Below, one piece after another: positions 9,557 through 17,430 of a stretch of 64,000 nucleotides of DNA (its first letter is position 1; each line of letters starts with the position of its first letter). The notes beneath the pieces were generated by a model. That model had not been told where the DNA came from. It saw only the letters and a list, made by a program, of their open reading frames with translations, and searched no databases. This DNA comes from Planctomycetota bacterium. Lineage in GTDB: Bacteria > Planctomycetota > Planctomycetia > Pirellulales > Pirellulaceae. Where the stretch lies: assembly GCA_014381825.1 (NCBI GenBank), contig JACNKX010000116.1:17052-81051 (forward strand). Reading direction: 5' to 3'. Position numbers and translations under genes: made by a program.

Positions 9557-10942
9557 TTAGACGTTCAGGCGTGAAACGCCTTTCGACAGATCAACACATA
9601 CGGTTACCTCACGTTCCTTCGCATAGTAAGTTCCCGGCACGAGGGAAAGAACCGAGGTAACTGGTTTCAAGGTCGCTGTGGTGCCATCTGATTCAAACTT
9701 CGGTGGACCGCCAGACAAGAGCGGCATTCGTACCGTGAAGGATTCACAAGCAAACGGAGCCGTCAGTTTTAGTTGATTACCGGATTGCTCGACGCCAGTC
9801 AGTTCCTTTGCTGCCCAGTAACGGGCGATCTCGCTGTTCTTCATCCAGATCAAGTTGTCGAAGCGTTCGTGCAGCCGCCTGACGACTTCACGAAAGATCT
9901 TGAAGCCAACTTCTTCGCCGTTGAAATGAATTCCTGTCCAATGGCAGACGATGATCGCTGGCTCGCCGCGAGTGATCACTTCGACCATGCGACCTGTCTC
10001 GAGATCCGGCGTGATGAATCGATCAAGTTGTCCGCGACTAGAGCAATCCCAGCCACCGGTCCAATCGCCAGTGCATCCGATAATCGACACGACACACTTA
10101 GGATCATCTGATTCCAGGCCGGAAGCGTATTCGACACGCGGCGCGACACTTCGATCGCCTTCGGCGTATAAGTGACGGAAGTAATGTGGGATCTCGGCTC
10201 CGTAAATATCCCGACACGCCATTAATGTTGCCTGGGACAATTCAGGAAGCACACGATTGCCGAAACCGCCGGGTGTTGTGACACCCTCGCAAGGCAAATC
10301 GATGTTCTTCAGGATCTGTAACGCATACCGCATGTAGTCGGCAATTTGTTCTGCCGATTTGTCGTCGGTCCAACGCCAGTTTTCGACGTACTCCGGCCCG
10401 AACTTCGGATATGGGTGCCCAGTCTCAATGTCGATAACTCGAGTGTGTGTCACCATCTCGGGATGAATATCCCAGTTGGGAACCATTAGCTTTTGCACCA
10501 AGTCGATGCTGGCGACAAGCTCCTTGCGCGTCCACCCAGGGACTTCACGATCAAGTCGCCCAACGCAAGCCGGATACGGCACGATGCTGTATTTTCCTTT
10601 GACGCCTTGCTCGGCACACCATTCACCGAACCGGCGCACGAAGCTGTCGGGAATCTCCAGCGGCATCTTCCGCCAGTCATGGGCATAGCGCTCATTATTC
10701 CACGCGGCGGCAAACTGTGGGATCGCGAACCGATTTAGATTCACGAGACATGTCGAGTCGTCGATGATCAGCGAGACGGGAACACGGTTGCGCGGATTGA
10801 GAACTTTGATCGAAGCATCTTGCTTTGGTCGCTCGCCTGGCATTTGAGCGATCGCTTGCTGTGATGCTGCCCCCAGTCCAGCACCGATTATCGTCGCTCC
10901 ACTCGTCGCCAGGAAACTGCGTCGTGTATCGCGCCACATCAT
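9557..10942 (-). CDS. Tat-exported polysaccharide-deacetylase-like protein
   Basis: 461 residues. The N-terminus RDTRRSFLATSGATIIGAGLG is a twin-arginine signal. The body starts VSLIIDDSTCLVNLNRFAI, continues with YSIVPYPACVGRLDR and later IIVCHWTGIHFNGEEVGFKIF. This arrangement (early DD, mid HPEMVTHTRV, late W-T-G-I-H) recalls NodB-fold polysaccharide deacetylases, but I cannot align all catalytic motifs, so the enzymatic call is tentative. About residue 380 onward is a beta-rich C-terminal part (ANSEIARYWAAK onward). Two ATGs in a row begin the frame; GAGGG lies upstream. It is convergent with UPF0270 and divergent from the SMP-30 gene. Planctomycetes have many such Tat-exported hydrolases. 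Confidence 0.6.
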   Translation of the reverse strand: MMWRDTRRSFLATSGATIIGAGLGAASQQAIAQMPGERPKQDASIKVLNPRNRVPVSLIIDDSTCLVNLNRFAIPQFAAAWNNERYAHDWRKMPLEIPDSFVRRFGEWCAEQGVKGKYSIVPYPACVGRLDREVPGWTRKELVASIDLVQKLMVPNWDIHPEMVTHTRVIDIETGHPYPKFGPEYVENWRWTDDKSAEQIADYMRYALQILKNIDLPCEGVTTPGGFGNRVLPELSQATLMACRDIYGAEIPHYFRHLYAEGDRSVAPRVEYASGLESDDPKCVVSIIGCTGDWTGGWDCSSRGQLDRFITPDLETGRMVEVITRGEPAIIVCHWTGIHFNGEEVGFKIFREVVRRLHERFDNLIWMKNSEIARYWAAKELTGVEQSGNQLKLTAPFACESFTVRMPLLSGGPPKFESDGTTATLKPVTSVLSLVPGTYYAKEREVTVCVDLSKGVSRLNV

Positions 10943-11056
10943 GATGACCCTCGTAGCCGTAGTTGTCGCTCAACGAGTCGATTAGAATACCACAGTTCGA
11001 TTGACGAAGCACAAGCTTCACGCTCATCACACTGACATCGCGTTTGCGAGATCACA

Positions 11057-12043
11057 ATGCGTCACTTTCCACTGTCTACTTGTGCCCTGATTGTTTTTTG
11101 CCTCGCAGGACATGCATCGGCTGACGCCGGCGATATCTTCGTCGGCGATGGAGAAGCACAACTTGTACTGTCCGAACATGCAGGCGAGGGGCCCGCGTGG
11201 GACCACAAGCTTGGCTTGCTGTTCAGTGGGCATGGCAGCATTATGCGAATGGCTCGCGACGGTAGCGTCGATTTCCATCGCCAAGGTGCAGGCACTAACG
11301 GATTGCTGTTCGATAAAGACGGATCACTACTCGCCTGTGAACCCGCGCTGCGACGTGTGACTCGCACCAACACAGCCGGCAAATTGAAGGTGCTCGCCGA
11401 GGACTATGATGGAATGCCATTCAATCAGCCGAACGATATCACGGTTGATTCGAAGGGCCGCATCTACTTCTCCGATCCCCAGTACGGCGAACGAAGCAAG
11501 ATGAAGATGCTCGACGCTGAAGGTCGCCAAGTCGAAGGTGTCTATCGCATCGACCCAGATGGCAAGGTCACCCGGGTCATCACGCATGAAGTCGATCGCC
11601 CCAACGGTCTAGTGGTGACGCCCGACGACCGGTTCCTGTTTGTTGCGGACAACAATAATAACGAAGTTGGTGGAGCGCGAAAGCTCTGGCGATTCGCGAT
11701 GAAGTCAAATGGCTCGGTCGATCTGGCGAGCCGGACTCTGCTATACGATTGGGGCAATTCGCGCGGGCCGGATGGAATGGTGCTTGATGCGGCGGGCCGA
11801 GTGTACGTCGCCGGTGGAATCAATAAACCAAATCCACCCAACGAAACCGACGAGAAGCTCGGCGGCGTTTATGTCTTCTCGTCGGAAGGCAAATTGCTGG
11901 CGTTCGTTCGCGTGCCGAGAGACGAGGTCACCAACTGCACCTTTGGCGGCGAAGACTTGAAGACACTGTTCGTCACCGCTGGCGGCACGCTGTGGAGCGT
12001 TCGCACGACAACGCCTGGCCAATTGCTATGGCCTCGTCGATAG
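11057..12043 (+). CDS. SMP-30/gluconolactonase family lactonase, exported
   Basis: 328 residues. A signal peptide (LSTCALIVFCLAGHASA) suggests export. The six-bladed propeller signatures are present: EGPAWD (metal Glu about 44), GTNGLLFDKDGSL, QPNDITVDSKGRIYFSDP, RPNGLVVTPDDRFLFVAD and GPDGMVLDAAGRVYVAGG. The Glu, Asn and Asp positions match the divalent-metal site of the family, which hydrolyses sugar lactones such as glucono- or xylonolactone. It is followed at 7 bases by a DedA gene and then a YjhG-type dehydratase, which fits lactone to aldonate to 2-keto-3-deoxy acid. The actual sugar is inference. Confidence 0.85.
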   Translation: MRHFPLSTCALIVFCLAGHASADAGDIFVGDGEAQLVLSEHAGEGPAWDHKLGLLFSGHGSIMRMARDGSVDFHRQGAGTNGLLFDKDGSLLACEPALRRVTRTNTAGKLKVLAEDYDGMPFNQPNDITVDSKGRIYFSDPQYGERSKMKMLDAEGRQVEGVYRIDPDGKVTRVITHEVDRPNGLVVTPDDRFLFVADNNNNEVGGARKLWRFAMKSNGSVDLASRTLLYDWGNSRGPDGMVLDAAGRVYVAGGINKPNPPNETDEKLGGVYVFSSEGKLLAFVRVPRDEVTNCTFGGEDLKTLFVTAGGTLWSVRTTTPGQLLWPRR

Positions 12044-12050
12044 GTTCCGT

Positions 12051-12734
12051 ATGAAACCTTTCATCCGCCCGATGATCGTGATGAGCTTGATCTTGCTCGT
12101 ACCGATCGTCCCGTTCTTGTTGTTCGGTGCGGACTTTGAAGCTTGGGTTGAACGGTGGTCCGAACAGCCGTATTCGAAGCCGGTAACAGCGTTGTTCATT
12201 GTTGGTCTCTTGGCGACTGACATCTTGTTGCCAACACCATCGAGCATGATCAGTACGCTTGGAGGATGGCAACTCGGTACGTTTGGGGGAACGCTAGCCT
12301 CGTGGATTGGAATGTCGCTCGGAGCTGTCATCGGATTTGTGCTGGCTAGAAAATGGGGCAGGCCGTTCGCCCTTTGGCTTTCGAGTGAAGAAGACCTCGC
12401 CCGGATGCACGGTTTAAGCGAGCGATTCGGACCAGCCGTTTTGATTGTGGGGCGCGGAGTCCCTGTTCTCGCGGAAGCAAGCGTCCTGCTCATGGGTGTT
12501 CATCGCTTGAGTTGGCGGCGGTTTCTGCCGGCTGTCTTGTTCAGCAATCTCGTCATCGCATTCGCTTACTCGGCGTTCGGGAAATTCGCCGAAGAGAATC
12601 AGTGGTTGCCGTTAGCGCTGGGTGTATCCATTGCACTTCCGGTTCTGTTGGCGACAATGGTAGCCCGCTTCCTGCCAACTTCGAATACTACCACTGAATC
12701 TGAACCAGAAACGACCGATCACAATGAGCAATGA
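12051..12734 (+). CDS. DedA/VTT-domain membrane protein
   Basis: 227 residues, very hydrophobic, with a TM helix at about 3-25 and more around 50-70, 85-105, 150-180 and 190-215. The central stretch [36 protein letters not shown] and the later [25 protein letters not shown] are the VTT (SNARE-associated/DedA) signature, including the conserved G-x-x-x-G and the R-G-x-P-x-x-x-E segment. Family members act in lipid-carrier flipping and membrane homeostasis. It starts 7 bases after the lactonase and overlaps the dehydratase start by 11 bases, so translation is probably coupled. Why it sits in a sugar-acid operon is not clear. Confidence 0.85.
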   Translation: MKPFIRPMIVMSLILLVPIVPFLLFGADFEAWVERWSEQPYSKPVTALFIVGLLATDILLPTPSSMISTLGGWQLGTFGGTLASWIGMSLGAVIGFVLARKWGRPFALWLSSEEDLARMHGLSERFGPAVLIVGRGVPVLAEASVLLMGVHRLSWRRFLPAVLFSNLVIAFAYSAFGKFAEENQWLPLALGVSIALPVLLATMVARFLPTSNTTTESEPETTDHNEQ

Positions 12735-14679
12735 ACTGCTTGATACGAACGACGACTCGATCTTTGACATCCACACCAATGCGACCGGCCCGCAGGGCAA
12801 GTTGCCGTTGACCGACGAGATGTTGCGGAGTTGGTCGAGTGGCGATTTGTTTGGCCTGACGCAGAGTGCGGGGATGGGCTGGAAGCCGGAGGATCTGCTT
12901 GGCCCGCAGTACTTGTTGCTGAGTACGCAAGGAGGCGTTCGAGCGCCCGATGGTCAGCCGATTGCGCTTGGTTATCACACTGGGCACTGGGAAGTTGGTC
13001 TGCTCGTACAAGCTGCGGCACACGAGATCAAGCGAGCGGGCGGCGTGCCGTTTGCAGCCTTCTGCAGCGATCCTTGCGACGGACGAACCCAAGGAACGAC
13101 TGGCATGTTCGATAGCTTACCGTATCGGAACGATGCCGCCACCGTTTTTCGTCGCTTGATTCGATCTTTGCCGACGCGCCGCGGAGTGCTTGGCGTCGCA
13201 ACTTGTGACAAGGGGATGCCGGCAATGATGCTCGCACTCTCCACGATGCATGGCTTGCCGAGCGTGCTCGTGCCCGGCGGAGTGACTCTGCCGCCGACAC
13301 ACGGCGAGGACGCTGGCAAGGTCCAAACGATCGGGGCGCGTTACGTTCACGGCGATATGACGCTCGATGAAGCATCCATCGCAGGATGTGCCGCGTGTGG
13401 AACTGCGGGCGGCGGGTGTCAGTTTCTCGGCACGGCAGCTACGTCGCAAGTCATCGGGGAAGCCCTCGGTTTATCAATGCCTCATTCAGCACTTGCACCG
13501 AGCGGGCAACCTGTCTGGCTTGACATGGCGACACGAAGCGCCAAGGCGCTGATGCAGCTTGCCGATCGCAAACTGACGATGCGAGACATTCTCACGCCAG
13601 GATCGATCCGCAACGCGATGGTTGTTCATGCAGCCGTTGGCGGTTCGACGAATTTGTTGCTGCACATCCCTGCAATTGCCTTTGCCGCGGGCCTTGAGCG
13701 ACCGACCGTCGATGACTGGAACAAAGTCAACCGCAGCGTCCCGCGCTTTGTCGATGTCTTGCCAAACGGTCCGACGAACCATCCGACCGTGCGAGTATTC
13801 CTAGCTGGTGGAGTTCCAGAAGTCATGCTTCACCTTTGCGGCATGGGTTTGCTTGATCTAGACGTGATGACGGTCTCGGGTCAACCGCTCGGCGAAATAC
13901 TCGAGTGGTGGGAAACGTCGGAACGTCGAAGGCGGATGCGCGAGCTGCTGATGGAAATGGATCAAGTGAACGCGAATGACGTCATCATTCCGCCGGAGGA
14001 AGCTCGCCGCCGGGGCATGACCAGCACGGTTTGTTTTCCGCGCGGAAACCTCTGCCCGGAAGGTTCAGTCATTAAAGCGACTTCCATCGATCCGGCGGTC
14101 GTTGATGATGATGGTGTCTATCGCAAGACAGGGCCAGCGCGCGTGTTTACCAGCGAGCGCGAGGCGATTGCGTCGATCAAAGGGCAATCGGATGAACCTC
14201 TTAAGGCGGGTGACATCTTGGTCTTGGCTGGTCGCGGACCACTCGGTTCCGGGATGGAAGAGATCTATCAAATCACTTCGGCTCTCAAGTTTCTCAAGTG
14301 GGGACGCGAGGTTGCCGTTGTCACCGATGCGCGATTCTCTGGCGTAAGTACAGGCGCATGCATTGGCCACGTTGGCCCCGAAGCGTTGGCAGGCGGGCCG
14401 ATTGGTAAGCTAAAAGACGGCGACATCGTGCGGATCGTCATCGATCGAACTACGCTCGACGGTACGGTTGATTTGGTCGGAGATGGAACTCGCGAGTTCA
14501 CGCCCGAAGAAGGAGTCGCGATACTCGCGGACCGCCCGACGCGCGATGACATTCGACCGGACCCCGATCTTCCCGACGACACGCGGCTATGGGCCGCGAT
14601 GCAGCGCGTTGGTGGTGGGGCGTGGGGCGGTTGCGTCTATGACATCGAGAAGATCATTGAGACGCTTGAAAGTCGCTGA
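12724..14679 (+). CDS. IlvD/Edd family dehydratase, YjhG/YagF (D-xylonate dehydratase) type
   Basis: 651 residues, nearly the length of E. coli YjhG. Strongly conserved stretches include [47 protein letters not shown] (Fe-S cysteine at about residue 161), [30 protein letters not shown] and [13 protein letters not shown]. YjhG/YagF enzymes dehydrate D-xylonate to 2-keto-3-deoxy-D-xylonate with an iron-sulfur cluster and Mg2+. The call is by motif recall of the family; other aldonates are possible substrates. It ends the lactonase-DedA-dehydratase operon; an aldolase or dehydrogenase for the next step is not in the window. Eight bases separate its stop from the convergent SHD1 gene. Confidence 0.88.
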   Translation: MSNELLDTNDDSIFDIHTNATGPQGKLPLTDEMLRSWSSGDLFGLTQSAGMGWKPEDLLGPQYLLLSTQGGVRAPDGQPIALGYHTGHWEVGLLVQAAAHEIKRAGGVPFAAFCSDPCDGRTQGTTGMFDSLPYRNDAATVFRRLIRSLPTRRGVLGVATCDKGMPAMMLALSTMHGLPSVLVPGGVTLPPTHGEDAGKVQTIGARYVHGDMTLDEASIAGCAACGTAGGGCQFLGTAATSQVIGEALGLSMPHSALAPSGQPVWLDMATRSAKALMQLADRKLTMRDILTPGSIRNAMVVHAAVGGSTNLLLHIPAIAFAAGLERPTVDDWNKVNRSVPRFVDVLPNGPTNHPTVRVFLAGGVPEVMLHLCGMGLLDLDVMTVSGQPLGEILEWWETSERRRRMRELLMEMDQVNANDVIIPPEEARRRGMTSTVCFPRGNLCPEGSVIKATSIDPAVVDDDGVYRKTGPARVFTSEREAIASIKGQSDEPLKAGDILVLAGRGPLGSGMEEIYQITSALKFLKWGREVAVVTDARFSGVSTGACIGHVGPEALAGGPIGKLKDGDIVRIVIDRTTLDGTVDLVGDGTREFTPEEGVAILADRPTRDDIRPDPDLPDDTRLWAAMQRVGGGAWGGCVYDIEKIIETLESR

Positions 14680-14687
14680 TCGTGCGC

Positions 14688-16145
14688 TCAATGATGCAAT
14701 GTGAAAGCGACGCCTAGCGGTGCGGGCCCCAAATCGTTTTGGCGACCGTTCGCCCCTGCACGGCCTGTTCGTTGACCAGCCGCGACTAGCTGAAAGTTGC
14801 TAATTTCACGAGCCTGCTGATCGTAGACAACTCGACCGAAAAGCTTTGGTTGGTACGTTCGTCCGTCGCCCTCGAATTGCATTTCACCAGTAACGCGGAA
14901 TATCACACGTTCACCCTCGCGATCGACGAGTTGTGTTCGCATCGCGCCGTGTCGTATGTGCTCCGGTTTCCAATCGCTGCATTGGCCACGAGCGCAATCT
15001 TTCAATGCGTGAGATACGAGTTCCTGCCAAGCCGATCTTGGAACTGGCTGCGGCGTTTCCGATTGGGTGACGAAGGCGGCGGCCTGTGGCGCCGTCAGAT
15101 CAATCCACTTCGCGTTGTGAGAACAACGCTCGAATTCATTGCGACCCGGATGCAACACTTCGCCGCGCGGAAGATCGCGAATCGCCGCCTCCAACTTCAT
15201 CCCTCCGCGCTCGACCGGTTTGCCTAGCGTCTGCACGAGCTGCTCGGTTGGCACGGGTTGCGGCGTCCAGCCTCGTGCTCGCGACATCGTCTGGAAACGC
15301 TGCCAGCCGTTTTCGAGAACGTCTTGCGCACGATCCTTGAATGCCCACGCAAAGTAACCGGAAAGGTACTCGCCGTCGGCCGTCATGCAGTAAACGCCTT
15401 GCACGGTCGAACCACCAACCGGCACGACGCCGGGTGGCGCATCGGCGCGGTATTTCTTAAATAGATCGAGCCCGGCACGATCGTTCGGTTCCAGCCAGTG
15501 GCGCTGCAACCACGACGGTGGTCCTAGGACGAAAGCCTCATGCGTGGCGCAAACGAATTGTGAAGCAAGCTCTTGAATTCGTGGGTCTGACCAGACCTCT
15601 TTGCGCCCATTGACGCCATTGTTTCACGTCTCGCCACACGGGTTGCCGTTCATCGTCCAGAGAAGAATCGGCCTCTGCAGTCGGCGAGCTTCCTCTTGCG
15701 CCGTAGCAAGATTGTTGTGCCAACGAATGTCGCGCCACTTCAAATCTTCCTCCGTGGGGCGGATGAATGTTACCCACTCTTCAAGATTGTCATCTGTGAC
15801 CACAGCAGCCGGCCAGCGAACCTCGCCGGCTACCGTGATTTGTGCTGACGCAGCCGACGGACTCGCATTTGAAGCCGTTTCACTGCGTCCAGACATCTCC
15901 TGAGGAAAGTGCTCTTTCAGAAACGCCTGATCTGCATCGCTCAGGCTACTGATGACGATTCGAGTCAGGCGGTCGCTGCCTTCTCGCTTGAGCGACACGA
16001 CGCGGCCATCGATTTCGGCGACGGTCATCGGCTGGCGAGTCCGTCGTCCATCACGCATTTGCCACTTGCGGAACTCGTTCTCTTGTGCGGAAACGATGGC
16101 CGTCACGCAAAGCATTAAGAATAAGGCAGCATTGTTTCGTGTCAT
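14688..16145 (-). CDS. SHD1/thioredoxin-like exported protein with one in-frame TGA (candidate selenoprotein)
   Basis: One continuous frame of 485 codons from ATG 16145 to the stop at 14688, broken only by TGA at 15624-15626 (residue 174). GGAG upstream and the signal peptide (AALFLMLCVTAIVSA) choose this start over one inside the upstream repeat. Residues 24-80 (FRKWQMRDGRRTRQ ... ISSLSDADQAFLKEHFP) are an SHD1 domain. Residues about 137-300 look thioredoxin-like: WHNNLATAQEEARRLQRPIL, then LLWTMNGNPCGET-TGA-NNGVNGRK, then VWSDPRIQELASQFV and STVQGVYCMTADGEYL. The TGA sits four residues after Cys170, where a redox Cys/Sec is expected. Sequence similarity to the thioredoxin layout continues across the TGA in the same frame, so this is neither a frameshift nor two genes. 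It could be a selenoprotein, a recent nonsense mutation or a sequencing error. Last gene of the MoxR operon. Confidence 0.65.
15584..15597 (-). promoter_or_regulatory. SECIS-like hairpin downstream of the in-frame TGA
   Basis: On the minus strand GGTCT-GGTC-AGACC forms a 5-bp stem with a GGUC loop. Its apical loop begins about 31 bases after the TGA, inside the distance range known for bacterial SECIS elements, and the loop carries GGU as in the E. coli fdhF element. There is no obvious bulged U and the stem is short, so this may be coincidence. Confidence 0.35.
15624..15626 (-). other. In-frame TGA, candidate selenocysteine codon
   Basis: On the minus strand the codons read AAC CCG TGT GGC GAG ACG TGA AAC AAT. 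The next stop in this frame is the gene end at 14688, 312 codons later. A TGT or TGC cysteine codon differs from TGA by one base. Confidence 0.5.
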
Positions 16146-16164
16146 CGCGCTGTTCTCCGAGTTA

Positions 16165-16286
16165 GTAGCCATCACTCTCCGAGTGATGAGCCCTTTGAAG
16201 TTCGAGATGTCTAAACATTCGAACAAGGCGTGTTCCTATCGGTGTTGGTTCTGCGGGGAGCTGATCACTTGGAAAGTGATGGCTAC
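16165..16286. repeat. Intercistronic palindromic repeat, family 1 (copy A)
   Basis: Starts GTAGCCATCACTC-TCC-GAGTGATGAGC and ends in the reverse complement form GTGATGGCTAC, with a variable centre. Each end is itself a short hairpin. It fills the gap between the prenyltransferase-repeat gene and the SHD1 gene. An extra terminus (TGATGGCTAC, 16292-16301) follows and supplies the TAG stop of the upstream gene. Confidence 0.85.
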
Positions 16287-16297
16287 GAATATGATGG

Positions 16298-17386
16298 CTA
16301 CCTTTGATACGCCGGCAGGTAGTGCATGTAAACCTCTAGGATCAACGTCGCCATGCTGGTGTAGTAAACTCGATTTACGCCGACAGTTCCTTCGCCTTCC
16401 GAAGTGCCGGGAGGTACGCTCCAACTGCCGTCGTCGTGTTGTTCTCGCAACAACATCTTGCGCACGCGTGGATGCCAGTCGTCCCAGTACACGCCACCAG
16501 CCTGATAGTTCGCTTGCATCGCGTAGTAGTGGAAGTAGTAGTACCAATTCACGCCCCCTGAGTTTCCCCATTGCACCGGTACGTTTGACAAATAGTCGAG
16601 CGTCGGCTCGAGCAGCGGGTCGTCGTAATGACCGAGTAACTGCAGCGACACAACACCCGCCGCAGACATCGGCGGCGTGCGGCTTGGTCCTTGATATCCG
16701 AAGCCACCGTTCTGGCGAGCACATGAACGCACGTAGGTGACTGCGTCTTCAATCGTCTCCTCCGGAACAGCAATCGCGGCGTTGTTGGCTGCGCGCAGCG
16801 CGACGATTTGCATGACGGTGACACTCAAGTCTGAATCACCTGGGCGCGGTTGATAACGCCAGCCGCCGTTGTGCGATTGACTGTTCACGATTAATTGAAC
16901 GGCATCGCGCAACGCCTCTTCCAAATCGTCATCGGGATCGACACCGTACATTTCTGCAACAGCGAGCGTCGTCAACGCTTGTTGGTACATGGGCCCCGAG
17001 CCGGCATTTCGTTCAGGTACGAACAATCCGTCATCGTTCTGCCGCGCGAGCGTGTACTGCTTCACCTTGCGAAGCACGTCACGATATTTGCCGCGTCCAG
17101 GAATATGGCCGCGTCCCATGAAAGCCAACATCGCAAGTGCGTTTGGTGCGTTGTTACCATCCCACGAACCGTCAGCACGCTGATGTTTCGCGAGGTAAGC
17201 CAACGATCGATCGACGGAAGCAGTGACCTCTTCCAGAACGGCAGGGTCGACTTCGGCGGCGGGTTGGGCGAAGACAGACTTCGTGGTGATGCACACCACG
17301 GAGGCGAGAAGCAACGCGCATGACACCGCATGCCTCTTCGTCCCGCCTGTCCGTTTACCGTTTCTTGCGTCGCCTGACTGATGCAA
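16298..17386 (-). CDS. Prenyltransferase/squalene-oxidase-repeat protein, exported
   Basis: 362 residues. TTG start at 17386 behind a good Shine-Dalgarno (GGGAG, 7 bases upstream). A signal peptide (HAVSCALLLASVVCITTKSVFA) leads into alpha/alpha-toroid repeats: AYLAKHQRADGSWDGN, YTLARQNDDGLF, IVNSQSHNGGWRYQ, YVRSCARQNGGFGYQ, LLREQHDDGSWSVPPG. These QxxDGSW-like repeats are the squalene-cyclase/prenyltransferase fold. Catalytic DxDD or zinc motifs are not evident, so it is probably a binding or inhibitor-like scaffold, as commonly found in planctomycete MoxR/BatA operons. The TAG stop is formed by the terminus of a palindromic repeat. Confidence 0.8.
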   Translation of the reverse strand: MHQSGDARNGKRTGGTKRHAVSCALLLASVVCITTKSVFAQPAAEVDPAVLEEVTASVDRSLAYLAKHQRADGSWDGNNAPNALAMLAFMGRGHIPGRGKYRDVLRKVKQYTLARQNDDGLFVPERNAGSGPMYQQALTTLAVAEMYGVDPDDDLEEALRDAVQLIVNSQSHNGGWRYQPRPGDSDLSVTVMQIVALRAANNAAIAVPEETIEDAVTYVRSCARQNGGFGYQGPSRTPPMSAAGVVSLQLLGHYDDPLLEPTLDYLSNVPVQWGNSGGVNWYYYFHYYAMQANYQAGGVYWDDWHPRVRKMLLREQHDDGSWSVPPGTSEGEGTVGVNRVYYTSMATLILEVYMHYLPAYQR

Positions 17387-17401
17387 CTTTATTCTCCCAC
17401 T

Positions 17402-17430
17402 GGGCTCATCTCACAGAGCGAGATGGCTAC
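17402..17430. repeat. Family 1 repeat, half element (copy B)
   Basis: GGGCTCATCTC-ACAGAGC-GAGATGGCTAC is one hairpin end of the family 1 repeat. It occupies most of the 40-base gap between two genes, and its CTA (TAG on the minus strand, 17427-17429) is the stop of the VWA gene. Confidence 0.8.

Noticed and set aside
15538..15777. Frameshift explanation for the SHD1/thioredoxin-like gene
   Set aside because: The parts before and after the TGA are in the same frame; the 79-codon ORF here is a different, unrelated frame.
15952..16740. 262-codon plus-strand ORF across the SHD1 and prenyltransferase-repeat genes
   Set aside because: It spans a palindromic repeat and two opposite-strand genes with clear domains, and has no family pattern.
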